Shown piece by piece: positions 47,718 through 59,641 of a stretch of 64,000 nucleotides of DNA. The position numbers and the translations under genes are program-made. Every line of letters begins with the position of its first letter. Position 1 is the first letter of the stretch. The stretch comes from Ciborinia camelliae. Taxonomy: Eukaryota > Ascomycota > Leotiomycetes > Helotiales > Sclerotiniaceae. The stretch spans positions 704,383 through 768,382 of the forward strand of contig JANPYM010000002.1 in the NCBI GenBank assembly GCA_025890175.1, read 5' to 3'. Under the pieces are notes generated by a model. The model was not told the DNA's origin and ran no database searches. It worked only from the letters and a program-made list of their open reading frames with translations.

Positions 47718-49421
47718 AAATAGGGCTCCTCAGGTATTGATGGACAAGGCTTCAATATACTTGGCCATCTCTCACGCCGCCACGCAACATATCTATGAAC
47801 AAACTGTTTCATGATCAGGTTGTGTATCTCGCGGTTTTTCTCATTATCACTCCCTTGTCTAACGGAAGAAGTTGCCTCGATCCAGCAAATTCTATGGCGG
47901 TTAAGTATGGAGAGCATCCGACGGGGTGCGGCATATTTTGTCCTGTTGGAAAATTTGCGGGCCATCTTTACTCTCAGTTATATTTTGGCCCAAATTTTAT
48001 CGAGGTAACACCAGTCAGTCTGCTTGGGAATCCCAATTGAATATGCCTGCCGTAGAACGGTTATTCCAAGTCTTTCTAGACGAAATGCAAGTATCTATCC
48101 GTTTTCTGGGATCGATGAAGCTAAACACACCCTTTTGTTAATATCTATAGACGTTTGAGCCAGGCTTCTGGAATATGGTTGGTACATTGGAATATCTACC
48201 TACATACATTGGGGCGGTGAAGTGTGAAGCGATGGCCTCACCGTTGAAGAAGCCGCAGGGCTGAGTACTTAATCCAGTACATGTACATCTGTGTATGTAG
48301 GTACCTATCCGTTGCTATCACTAATTAGGGCTTCTCCGCACTATCGGTAGGTACATATATACTTTCAACCCCAGGACCTACCCTGAAGATCATTGACCAA
48401 TATGTATAAATATGTATGTAGGCACCCGTTCCTGCAGATATCTCGATCTCATCTCTCCGGACCTTTACAGTAGTGGGAAAGAGGGAAATTGTCAATTGGA
48501 ATAGCAATCCTACTACTACCATTATGGCTTTTCCCAATGTTCTGAATTGACCAATCATATCGCACAACTACCGGGGGTATATACCGCTTTGTCCATTATA
48601 TGGGATTTTGAATACTACCTGCGAAAGTACCAACTAATCAATCAACCTCGTATATTTTTCGAATATGAAAGACGCTGGGGTAGTCAAGGGTTGAACTTTG
48701 GGGGTCCTACAAAATCATCCTATATTTGCTTTTTGGGGAAAAGTAAACCACATGTACATTGCACACCACCACTACCACCACCACCACCACCAACAAATGT
48801 GGCAGGAGAGATATATCGAGTCTCAGTACATAACCAATTGGCCTGGAATCAGCTATTAACAGAAGTAGTGGTACTTTTTACCTCTCAGACCCGTCTTCCT
48901 GCAGCTCGTTTTTTTTTCTGGCAAGGTTCAGCATTTCGCACCCTTATTGGGCTTCTTTTATGGGGAGCATTTTTTCTATCGTCACCCTCTCGCATATGAT
49001 CCGCTCCTCTACATGCACCTTTTACCTTCCACCCCACATACATTCATACACACTACACACATACACACACACAAATATGCCAACTTTCAATTCTTTCTCC
49101 CAATGTCCCATGATGATGCGAGCCTGCAAGCTGCAAGTATCTCCAGCGTTGGCTGGAGCATCTCCACTCACTGCTACTGTCTCAAGCCTCAAATTGCTTT
49201 TTGTACACTTTACCGAAGTCAGTAGGAAAGGTCGCACATGAGCTGTCCTAGTCACCGATGGAGACAGCACACACGGCCTTAACTAAGGGCGATCGACGTT
49301 ACTTCTTTAAAATCCATTTCTCCTACTATCCAATGCACTATGCCGAGACAATCCCAGAGTCAAGCTGCCGTGTTGCAAGGGTATGCAAATGCAAAGGAAT
49401 CTAACTTTATCTGACTGCCAC
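47718..49421. repeat. Copy 2 of the 1.7-kb direct repeat
   Basis: 1704 bp beginning immediately after the N run and continuing without break into unique DNA (the next bases, from 49422, lead to the dsRNA-binding protein gene). It repeats copy 1 in the same orientation. It most likely represents the same chromosomal segment seen twice. Confidence 0.9.
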
Positions 49422-49617
49422 CTCAGAGTTTCATATCATTCTCAACACTCCTCCTCCTTTGTCAATAGTACATGCGTATCATCTATAAGACCAGCTTCAA
49501 TTCCTGCGGAGTATAACGCCATTCCCGAACCCGCTCCCCACTGTTTCTCCTCCACATCACTAGCACTCGATTCCAGATCTAGCTCAAGACCTCGAACAAT
49601 TTCAGACACTGTCTAAG

Positions 49618-50029
49618 ATGTCTTATTCAACATACAATTCTAGCCCAGCTACATGGCAGGAGAAGCTCCAGGGTGAGCAATTTGTGCTGTAAACACTAGA
49701 CATCAAATTTGCTAATGCCTTGAAGAGCGATGTCGCGAAGCCCAAATTCATCCTCCAGTTTTCCAAATTGTATCAGATAGAAGAGGTAAATTATACCACC
49801 TCCTCTGAAGTCCGAGTCTACCTCAAAAAGATCGAGGCTAACGCTTGTTCTAGGCGGACGAACAGCATGGTCTAGCACAGTAACTGTGCAGGGCCAGAAA
49901 GTTTCTGCTCGATTCTGGTACGATGGGGACTTCCTCAACAATGCCAGAGAGGATGCAGCAGAAGTAGCACTCAGTCGTTTGAGCGGATCAAGCCCAACCT
50001 CACCCACCCAAAGTCGAAACGGGTGGTAA
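49618..50029 (+). CDS. Small single-domain double-stranded-RNA-binding protein
   Basis: Three very short exons, 49618-49672, 49726-49785 and 49854-50029, join in frame to give only 96 aa. The joins read MSYSTYNSSPATWQEKLQ, then ERCREAQIHPPVFQIVSDRR, then GGRTAWSSTVTVQGQKVSAR and FWYDGDFLNNAREDAAEVAL. That order (helix, three strands, then an A-rich final helix NAREDAAEVALSRL) is a complete dsRBD fold. The end is serine/proline-rich and stops at NGW. Introns are 53 nt (GTGAGC donor, CTAATG branch, AAG acceptor) and 68 nt (GTAAAT donor, GCTAACG branch, TAG acceptor). The RNA target is unknown; a role next to Dicer or an RNA-silencing factor is possible but not shown. No catalytic domain is attached. 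It lies just right of the duplicated block. Confidence 0.82.
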
Positions 50030-50818
50030 TTCAACCTCAACTACCGACACTGCGGACGACGGTTCGATTTAGCCTGTAGGATAAGAGATGATAATAGGGT
50101 GGTTTGCCATTCGCTACAGCTTGGGCAAGGATGGGTGAATGCCAATAATACTTCAGGCGTCGGATGGTTTCGCGGTGGATTTTCACAGGACAGCAAGGGC
50201 GCTGGAGTTTGAATGCAGACATATTATTCCCAATGGTTTCTTGGATACATTTTTTTCTTGGGAGGTGGTGTGGAAAAGCTTTTAGATATGGATTATCCTT
50301 TTTAAACCATGGAATGGTTCCAAAAATATTGTTATTGGCAATGAAATTGGAGATGGCAATTCTCTTCGGATTTCTTAAAATAATCCTTCACACTACCGGT
50401 ATACTCACTTGCACTTAGATTTGACCCGTTGTGGTGGATGTTTTAATTCCCTCCAGCTACCTCAACTGTGAACCGTGCAAAATAGAAGTCAACGCCGTCA
50501 AAGGAATTCAACATCACTACTGTAATAGTGTAACACACATCGAACTTCATGAACAAGTAAGAATCTTGGTCCTGCCCTGATCCATGTTCTTAAATATTCA
50601 AGACCCAGAGCTATGGTTCTGTGGCTCCACCCAAACCTTAGGTTGGAAAGATCGTCACAGCCCGCGGGAGCTGGAGGTGCCCAAGATAATTTTAGGCCTC
50701 AGGCATAAATAACAGATCTAAGGCAGAAATGAAATTTTGGCTAGTGCATCAACCTTGGAAATGAAGGCGTCGATATCAAGTGCGGAGAAAGCATTCACAT
50801 TTCACAACATCCACAACC
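50030..50818. other. Intergenic region, 0.79 kb
   Basis: Between the dsRBD gene and the mitochondrial uS7 gene, both on the plus strand. Mixed composition; no repeat or gene recognised. The region immediately before 50819 should include the uS7 promoter and leader. Confidence 0.45.
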
Positions 50819-52029
50819 ATGCCTCCACGATTGAACTTCCACAGCGCAAGCAGGTCGCTGACCATTCGACCACGACCAATTGTTGCACCTCGAAATCCTG
50901 TTTTCTTCAAAATTACCCCGGCTGCACGTCGAGGTTTCGCAGAGGAGAAACAACCTTCAAGAAATGGATCAAATGAAGATGTAGCCGGCCACGTCAGTGA
51001 AGAGGCAAGAGATATGGCTAAAATTACTGGAGAGACTCCTCCTGATATGGGGAATAGCACAAATGTTCAAGAGGTATTTGCTTTCCTTTCTGGGGATCAA
51101 TTCTACCAATCAGATTTACCAAGAAAACGAAGCATTATGACATTAGGAATTACCCGTCCTGACCATGTCCACAGATTCTCAAGAGAGACCAAGAAGGAAA
51201 AGACAAAGCCCCAGAAGTTATCAAAGAAGAAATCAAGGATTCTCAAGTTATCTCTGCCCTCTCCCAGGAAATGTCCTTCGCCAATCTCATAGCCCTTGGC
51301 CGTCTCGGTCATTTGGAAAATGGCGCCAATCCCGAGGATCTTACAATTGACGGACACAAATTTGGACTTCCAGAATTACCTATTCCTTCGAACAACAACC
51401 TCAAATATAGATATGATCCTGTCGTTTCGCAGGTTACGAATATGATGATGCAACATGGCAAGAAGAGTGTTGCCCAGAGGGTAGGCTAGTTAGTTCTTTC
51501 CTTTTGCGTTGCTTGCTACGCATGGGGTTTACGTTTTGAAATCTGGGAATGAATTGCTAATCCATGATATTTTTTTTGGTTGCAGAACATGTCATACATA
51601 TTAAACCACCTCCGCACCGCCCCTCCACCCACACCCAACCCTGCCAAACCCCTCCTCCCTGGCACACCCCCACCATCCCATCTCCCGCTCGACCCCGTCC
51701 TGTATCTTACCACCGCTATCGATTCGATAGCCCCCCTCTTACGTATCCGTTCTCAGAAAGGTGCTGCAGGAGGTGGAGCTTCTCTACAAATCCCCGTACC
51801 ATTAGCTGTCAGACAGAGGCGAAGACAAGCTATCAAATGGATAATAGATTCAGCCAGTAAGAAACAATCGAGGGGCAGTGGACGAGGCATGTTTGCGCAG
51901 AGGGTTGCAGAGGAAATCATCAGCGTTGTGGAGGGCAAGAGTTCGATTTGGGAAAAGAGGGCTTTGGTGCATAAAACGGGTACGAGCGCGAGAGCAAATT
52001 TGACCTTTTATTCCAAGAGGAGAAGATGA
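50819..52029 (+). CDS. RSM7: Mitochondrial small-subunit ribosomal protein uS7 (Rsm7/MRPS7)
   Basis: uS7 nucleates the 3' domain of the small rRNA, here in the mitochondrial ribosome. Three exons, 50819-51073, 51175-51480 and 51586-52029 (introns 101 and 105 nt), give 334 aa. The N-terminus (MPPRLNFHSASRSLTIRPRP) is basic with no acids, as expected of a mitochondrial presequence. The second exon starts ILKRDQEGKDKAPEVIKEEI in the frame that leads to the core: RYDPVVSQVTNMMMQHGKKSVAQR, then NMSYILNHLRTAPPP across the intron, LYLTTAIDSIAPLLRIRSQKG, QIPVPLAVRQRRRQAIKWII and the basic C-terminus SKRRR. The acceptor of exon 2 was fixed by frame: the unspliced frame runs on in a nonsense direction. 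The ATG at 50819 is the first in frame. Confidence 0.93.
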
Positions 52030-53020
52030 ACGATTACAAAATGGGTATGGCAACGGATATGGATATGGGAATGGGTATACTTGGTGCGGTGGGGATGTAT
52101 ATTATTGTATTATGACATCAAACGAATTGGTACATGGTACTTGGGATGCATATGATATCAAAATCTATCCATACATACATTGCGGCTCTGGTCATCTGTC
52201 TCTTCACTTGCTCGTCTTTGCTCTTCTCCTCATTTTCCCCTTTCTCCTTGTTTTCATTTATTTCTTCATTCCTTGCTTCGTCATAATCATCCAATCTCTG
52301 CAAAACGATGAAAAGTCATTTCTGTTTGCACGTTATTTCGTCATTGGTTGACTTTGTCTTGAGCGGTGAGAGATTTGTAGGTATGCTTAGGTAGGTATCT
52401 ATGTGTGCTCATCAATCATATAATCAACGGCTTCCTACAGTCATACCTCATATGTAGACTACCTACATCCATATCTGCATACATGCTTACTTACAGGTCG
52501 ATCATCAAGCATCAAAGTTTGCCCAGGTGCTTATATTCAGCGGTGAAGCTGGAGATTTTCTAGGGTTGGGTAGGTATCTATTGGTAGATGTCCATCTTTT
52601 ATCTTGATGATAGTCTGGTTTGTTGAGGTGGGCGTGGAATGTTGCGTGTAGTGATGGTGGTGGTGGTGGTGGTTGCATGAGATTGGATGGGATTGGATGG
52701 GAAGAGATGTATTGGATGGACATGGACATGGACGAGGATGAGGATGAGGGTGAGGGTGAGGATGAGGGTGCCCATGCATGTCAGCAAGGAGCCGGAGTGC
52801 TGGAATGAGGTTCCGCGTTATGGGTTGGCTAGCTTGGATAGGATGATAGCATTGTATGGGATGGAAAGGGGGGTGCACGTGGAAAGGTGGTTGGAGATCT
52901 TTAGTTTACTGGTATTGTCGGCTTGCGGCAGCATTTGTGCTATAGCGCTTACTGATCGAGATGGATGGATGGATGGATGGATTGGTTACAGAACAGGTAC
53001 AAGCCAACATTTCTTTTGTA

Positions 53021-53046
53021 GCTGGTAGCTGGTAGCTGGTAGCTGG
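53021..53046. repeat. Tandem GTAGCTG/TAGCTGG heptamer, about four copies
   Basis: TAGCTGG units repeat head to tail without mismatch in non-coding DNA. Confidence 0.8.
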
Positions 53047-53727
53047 AGATGCAAGCAACTTGGAAGCTCTTGACGCAGGATTGGAACGTGGGGGTGTGGT
53101 TGTAGGGAGATATTGGGGAATGAGTTAAGTAGCGGTATGCTCGTAGGATGGAGAAGAAATGCCTGCCTGTGTGGTATGATGTGGATAAGAAGAAAATAGA
53201 AGGGGGAAGATACTAGGTCGGCAATGTTTCTGGTTGCGGCGGGTGGTAGCAGGGCTGAGCTAGGTGGGAATAGGAATGGTGTTGGGACGGGAAAGATGGT
53301 TTGTTGGTGGGTTGTGGCTTTATTCTGTAGATACCGATGTGCCGTAGTAGTTGAGTGAGATGCACGTGTGGTTGTCATTGGATGTATCTTGACTTTGAGC
53401 ATGTTTATTCGAAGGCCATTAGTAGGTAGGCGGTTATTAGATGTTGATAAACTTGATATTGATTACATATGATTTGATATTCATACTAACGAAAGATGTT
53501 TTCGAGATGAAATGAAATGTTAGGTTTTTAGATTTGTGCTACCTACCAGATATCACTCGATGATACCCAGGTAGGAACAGCTCATAAATGAACTTTCTCC
53601 GATAGGTTTTCGATGTTCGTAGATATCCGAAAGATACCCGAGGTATTGTATCTCAGCAAGCTGTGAGGTTGCCTGATTTGGGAAGTGGATGGGTACATTG
53701 GAGGGTGGTATACAGGGGGGGTACATG

Positions 53728-53757
53728 TGTACATATATATGCACATATATATGTACA
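53728..53757. repeat. 14-bp inverted repeat with 2-nt centre
   Basis: TGTACATATATATG at 53728-53741 and its exact reverse complement at 53744-53757 flank CA. The arms are mostly alternating purine-pyrimidine and could form a cruciform; they may equally be a slipped AT-rich microsatellite. Confidence 0.75.
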
Positions 53758-54192
53758 TGAGGGATGGGTTATTTCTATGATTGATATTGTTAGAGTTTGG
53801 GCAAGTATCGAGTCATGCTTTAGATGTAGTCAAGTATGAAGGAATCATGATTGAGAGGTCTAGAGGTAACCGATCGAATAGGTAGTTCAGTACCTGGGAG
53901 TGTTGGCAGTCTTGGTACTCGAGCCGAGCTATAGTATCGATGGGTGTTTTCAGCTGTAGAAGGCTAATTAATTGATGGTGGGTTGATAGAACCAAGATGA
54001 ACGATGTGCCGATATGCGATGCCAAGGGAGGGGAGTGGTGCATGCAGATGTTGTGTTGTATCGTGGAGGGGCGAGGGTAAAGAATATGGGGATGGAATGG
54101 GGGTCTGAGGCGGGGTTGGGCATGATGGATTGGGGAAAGAAATGAGGGATGGGTGAGGTGAGTACGAGACGACGAGGAAAGCGAGAGATAAG

Positions 54193-54241
54193 AGTTTTCT
54201 TGTCAATTCTTGTCAATTCTTGTTAAGTCTTGTCAAGTCTT
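54193..54241. repeat. Tandem decamer TCTTGTCAAT-type repeat
   Basis: Five imperfect copies of a ten-base unit (TTCTTGTCAA, TTCTTGTTAA, GTCTTGTCAA variants) in a row, in non-coding DNA. Confidence 0.75.
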
Positions 54242-56202
54242 GATGAAGGGTTGCAGAAAAGCTTGAAGGGGGGAGGGAAAGCATTGAGTGGAGCCAAGAG
54301 GAGGTGGTTGATATTGCCAAGAGGCTGCGCCTTGGTTTGTGGCAGTTTTCCTCTACATGAGGTTTACCTAGTAAAGCTGGGGGAGGCGAGGGGGTTTGAA
54401 GATTTCGGGGCATTGTGACGACTGTAACAATAAGCATCTAACGAAGCATCTGATGTAATAGCACGAGGATGAAAATTGAGTAAATTGGGAGATTAGAAGT
54501 TGGAATGGTGTTACGATGCTACGATGAATTCGAAATCTATCGGTTTTGCAAGGAAAGAAAGGGGCTTGGCGTTTTCGTGAAGGGGAATGAATTTGTGTTC
54601 AGTTTGTAGGTAGAGTACTCTTGTACATCTAGATAGGTAGGTATGTACATATATGTAGGTATCTAGTAACCTTGGATCATCTATCTACCTAGGTATCTAT
54701 CTATCTATCTATCATATCGGGTCGATCTTTGATAGGAACCGGGAACCTTTGGGAGAATCGTAAGGGAATTGCTCAAACTTCATATATATAATACGTGGAC
54801 CTTATTGATATTGATCATGATAAGAAGAAGACAACCTGATTGTTTATTAATTACTTGTTGATTGAACATTGAATGTTTCCATCTCCTGTCCAGGTGGTTT
54901 CCTATCCTACCTAATAATAAGTAGGTATTCAAACAGACCCAGACCCAGACCTAAACCTTGGAACACAGACAAACATTTCTGCTTCAGGCTTACTATAGCA
55001 TAACCCGTTCCTCTTCGTTTCCGTCTGGTTAGGTTTTGGGCCGCTTTGTAAGATCATCGTTTCCCCCGCCTTTCCTGACAGTCTGACCCGCAGCTAGAGA
55101 AAGATAAGGTATAGCTTTAGCTTCATTATTAAAAGCCGAACAGGAAAAAAGAAGCACGAAAATTTATATCTTATTTATATATTTCTTATTTATATATATC
55201 TTGTACCCTTTTTGATTTCTTATTTTTAACTCATTTTGTTTTGGAAGAGCTGATTGCATCCTTTCCCCTTTCTCTTTTCCCCTTTCCCCTTTGCCCCCCT
55301 TTTCTTAATTGAATTGAATACTATAATCCATACTATACCATACCATACCATACCATACTATACTTCCGAAGGGGAAATCATCCAGAATCTGGAACACCCG
55401 CGGCTCCATCCATCCATCCATTCCATCCATTCACTTCAAACAAAGCCATTCTAAACTTGACACAGGGTGCACGTGTCAATCATAATTATATTACCTAGGT
55501 ACCTACCGACCTAGTCTGAGGTAGGTTATGTGATTCTGCTAGTCCTCTTTTATTCAACATCTAGAACTTTAATTTTGCGAAAGCTCCAACAAATACAAAT
55601 CTTACCTACACTTATAATTACTCTGCACACTTATTACAATACCCGTACCCATACCCATACCCATCCAAACGCATTACCCATACATTTACAGGTCCCAAGA
55701 ATAAAAAGCACAACATATATTTTCCCATCCAAATTCCCACACCACATAATACACAACATCTTTGATAGCTGCAAGATTATCTTCTCTCAAGGATCACTAC
55801 TTTCAAATAGATCAGTTGATGCATCCATCACTTTCTAACTATCTCCCCATTACAACAGAACATATCTCTACCACCCTTCACATTACACGTACCAACGACC
55901 GGGGCTAAAGCAATGTCCTGAGTGCGAACCCAAAGAATATCCCAACAACCACAATGCAGTATCAAAAACTTCCTTGGTCATCAAGAAAGTTCCTAAACGG
56001 CTAACCTCAGCTCTGTGGGCATTTATTGCTCTTCCCTTATTCGATTCTTGCCGTTGTTGCAAACCTTAGTCCAATTACATTACATCATTGACGGAAGCCT
56101 CGAAGAAGAAGAAGAAGAAGAATACAACGAGTTTTACCATCTGCCACTTTTTGAGGGTCTGCAGAATCGCATCTTCGATTGATCGCATCAGAAGTATTAA
56201 AT

Positions 56203-58502
56203 ATGGCGAATAAAAATATGTCGCAGGAGTCGGCAGCAGAGCTGGAGAGGCAGGAGGTGCTCGCATTATTGGATTCGACCGGTAATAGGCCAAGAGGATC
56301 TGTGAGCTCCACAGGGTCCGGACACAGAATTGGGGGCGGGAGAAGTCTATCGCCATTTGCGAATAACCCACAGTCTCCTGTACGCAGTATGCTTGACGTT
56401 GATAGCACTCCAGCGCTGCCTCGGCATTCATCTATTGGTGGCACCAATTCAGGGATCACTGTACCTCAGATTCGAAGCATGCTTGATGTCGATACCCCAT
56501 TGCCAGCGGCACCTGCTGTACGAAGCATGCTCGATATTTCTACTCCTGCGCCCACAGCGCCGACTTTAAGAAGTACGCGGACGTCTTTCAAAACAATAAA
56601 TCACAAGGCACAGGCCGATAATGGCAGACATTCGAGGAGCTCATCAGATGCAGCTATAAAAACTACAGGCGAATTTGGCCCCAGAGCAATTACCAGGATT
56701 GATCCCAAAGAATACCAGTTCTCTGGATATCTACCAAGTAACCCTGGAGGCCCCTCGGTCCCGAAACGCAATACACAAGCGGGAAAGAGGATTACGAATT
56801 CGATGGCCGAGGTAGTCAGAGGTGGCGTCGATCTTGGGAGTTTTGGAGGAGGGCGTGATAGGGAAAGACATAATTCGATTGCAGGTACTGGAATCGGAGC
56901 GTCAAAATCAAAGTCGCCTCACGATCGGTTTTCTCCACGTGCTGCTTCTCCAGCCCCCACAGATCCTTCAAAATATGCCGTGTTGGACAATGGTAAAATT
57001 ATAGATGTCAATAATGCTTACCAACGATTATCGGATGCCAATCTGGCGCGATCGAACGGAGAGTTATCCGCATTAAGCCAGAAGAATCGGCAGAATTGGT
57101 CGAATAACGAATACTTTGACATCAACGGGGCTCGACTGAAGAAAGATTATGTGCCTATGGAAGGCGAGGAAGTCATTGTTGATAGTACTGATGAATCGGA
57201 TGACGAAGGGCCAAGAGGGCGCAAGAAGAAGGCAAGAAGTGTAGACGGAGATGACAGCGAGGTCGAAAACAAGACTTTGGGAATGGGACGAGCGAAAGGT
57301 CCAAGGACTCCCCTAAGCCAAATGGCCGCTGCTGAGGCAGAACGTACGTATATCATTCCCTTGTTTGATGTTAAAGACTCACATATTTTTTAGGACAAGA
57401 TGTTGCGGCCAAGCAGGCTTTGAATGAGAAGTACAAAGTCAAATCACTTCTTGATCCACAAATTACTTTAACGGGACCTGCTGGGCACAAGGTTAGCAAG
57501 CCTGCGGTACATCCACATACAAGCTTCGATCCGGATGGCTCTGGGGATCCTAGTCCACATGATTCAGACACTGAGGCTGATCGCGGCGACGTCAAAAAGG
57601 CTCAGAGCCTTTCACTGACCATGAGTGCGATCAAATCAACGCCAGTGACATCACGCTGCGTGCGTACAATCCATCGTGGAGATTTCAAGAAAGTTCAACA
57701 AGAAGCTCGCGACAATCAACGCCGTACTCGGAAGTACCTTGTAGCGACGGATCTTAGTGATGAGGCAGCACATGCCTTGGAGTGGACTATTGGGACGGTA
57801 TTGAGGGATGGAGATACAATGCTTGCTATCTATTGTGTTGATGAAGAGCTTGGGATAATTAGTCCGGACAACAGTGGTGATGATGCCCAGATCAAGCAAC
57901 AAATATCCGCAATTGCTGCAGCCCAACGATCTGCCAGAGCATCTCGTGCCAATACCCCTTTACTAACGCCTAGTCTAGGTCCGAGTCCATTGAATCACAC
58001 GTTCAGGTTGGACCCAGGTAGTAGAGCGGCTAGTCCAACGGGTAGAGACAGAGACTCGAGAAGTAAAGCCGAACAAGACCGGTTCAGGGCGGTCGAAGAT
58101 ATTACTGATAGAGTGTCTGAACTTTTGAGGAAGACGAAGCTACAAGTACAAGTCAACATTGAAGTTCTTCATTGTAAGAATCCTAAGCATTTAATCACCG
58201 AGGTGATTGACTACATAAACCCGACCCTGGTTATTTTAGGGAGCCGTGGGAGAAGTGCCTTGAAGGGGTAGGTTTCCATTTTCATCAAATATCTTCGAGA
58301 GAAGGACTGAACACTAACAATGCACAGAGTCATCCTGGGATCTTTCTCTAATTATCTTGTTACAAAGTCATCCGTTCCTGTCATGGTTGCTCGAAAACGT
58401 CTACGAAAGCACAGCAAGCAGAAGCGTACCCCTAACATTCGTCTCGCAAACAATCTTACCAATCCAGTAGTTAAATCATTGGCCACTGCAAAGATTGATT
58501 GA
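56203..58502 (+). CDS. Universal stress protein (UspA) domain protein with long disordered N-terminus
   Basis: Three exons, 56203-57343, 57394-58267 and 58328-58502 (introns 50 and 60 nt), give 729 aa. The first about 480 residues are disordered and repetitive: three copies of RSMLDVD/RSMLDIS with TP sites, basic SSS-rich parts and an acidic DSTDESDDEGPRGRKKKARS block. The USP domain starts near residue 494 (RKYLVATDLSDEAAHALEWT) and is interrupted by a serine-rich insert of about 60-80 residues. It resumes with VEDITDRVSELLRKTKLQVQ and VLHCKNPKHLITEVID, and ends with the ATP-binding pattern GSRGRSALKGVILGSFSNYL, which matches G-2x-G-9x-G(S/T) across the last intron. ATP binding is therefore plausible. 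Fission-yeast and other fungal USP proteins have the same layout; the cellular role is poorly known. A long, gene-poor upstream region may give complex regulation. Confidence 0.92.
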
Positions 58503-59641
58503 TCAAGTAGATGAAGCGAGTTCTATTCGGAGCAGGTAATGGCGTTCGGTAGGGTTTGCTGTTTATGTTATTTTTGTCCGCTGGAGCGATATGATGCATA
58601 CACAAGCGCTTCTAGTTTATCTGCCAATGTGGCATTGGCTCTCCAAACTTTTGGCGTTTATGAAATCAAGGTGGGAATGGCGATAAGGGGTACGGGGTAG
58701 CGATTGCACATATGGCTAGGCTAGGGAAAATATGAAAGGATACTTCTATCAACACGCCACTCTTTAGCGACTCTGTCTTCCTCGTGAGCGAGGGATGAAG
58801 TGTATGGAATAGTAATGAGATAGTGAGTAGGTAGCTTAATGATCGATCCAATTAATTGTACACAAGATGACTCTTTTCTCGTATGTTCATTTGGTTTCAT
58901 GTCGTTGTTTTCATTCACACTTTTAGAATGGTTCGTTCAGGTGATGCCATCATGTTTGGATTAATCGACGGTATATTGGAAAGCAGTCCACGCATATACA
59001 TATTCTGTCTTTTGCAGATACGTACCTCCCTCCCTGGTACCTATGACGGGGTGTGTTGGGGGAAATTCAAGAAATTGGGAGAAGACTGTTCTATGATTAG
59101 TAATAACAACTTGGGGAAGGAACGTACGGGGACGCCGGTGTTAAAAACTATTCCGGTCGTTTGTGTTAGGAAAGGAAAGCACAAGCATGCCCGCTTACAC
59201 CTGCACGTGCCGATGCATTCTCCTAGTATACCTAGGTCTACCTATCAAGTTTACAGGCAACGAAACCCAAACCTTTCATTCTCACCTTCGAGTTTGGATT
59301 CCTGATTTCTTCACCTCACATCCTCACGTCCTTCACCTTGAAGGTTAGACTCTTGACTTCTTCCTAATATTTTTTCCGTCGATAACACTCTACATGAATA
59401 CATCTAAACTGGTATACTTTCAGCATTTCGATCTCTGAGGGAGGAGGCGGAAATTTTAGAAAACTTCATTTCACTTTCGAGTTGGAATTCTCTTACTACC
59501 TACTTTCTTCCTTGGGGTTAATACTCTCTTCTTCATCAACTCCTCTTGAACCAATATATCTCATTTCATCTCATCTCATCTCAACTGATATACTTTCAAC
59601 ATTTCCATCTCTGAAAAGAGGACGGAGAATTCATATCCATC
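58503..59641. other. Intergenic region, 1.14 kb
   Basis: Between the USP gene and the first GNAT gene. Near 59390-59635 two similar stretches with ACTGGTATACTTTCAGCATTTC / ACTGATATACTTTCAACATTTC-like sequence occur about 180 bp apart (59408 and 59584), followed each time by CATCTCTGA and G/A-rich bases. The rest shows no gene. Confidence 0.5.

Larger units (their letters stand above)
52030..56202. other. Gene-poor region, 4.17 kb, microsatellite-rich
   Basis: The longest stretch without a supported gene. It holds GGTGGT (about 52655-52672), ATGGAC/GAGGAT units (about 52718-52770), GGAT (about 52961-52980), TAGCTGG x4 (about 53020-53046), a palindrome (53728-53757), TCTTG(T)CAA units (about 54193-54241), ATCT (about 54696-54712), CATAC (about 55333-55356) and CCATAC (about 55640-55660). 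From about 55250 it becomes pyrimidine-rich and likely contains the promoter and long leader of the universal stress protein gene. Frames on both strands follow the repeats and are not credible genes. Confidence 0.5.

Noticed and set aside
46006..49421. Genuine recent segmental duplication or transposon
   Set aside because: No terminal repeats, target-site duplication or transposase were seen, and both copies meet exactly at the N run, so an unmerged contig overlap explains it better.
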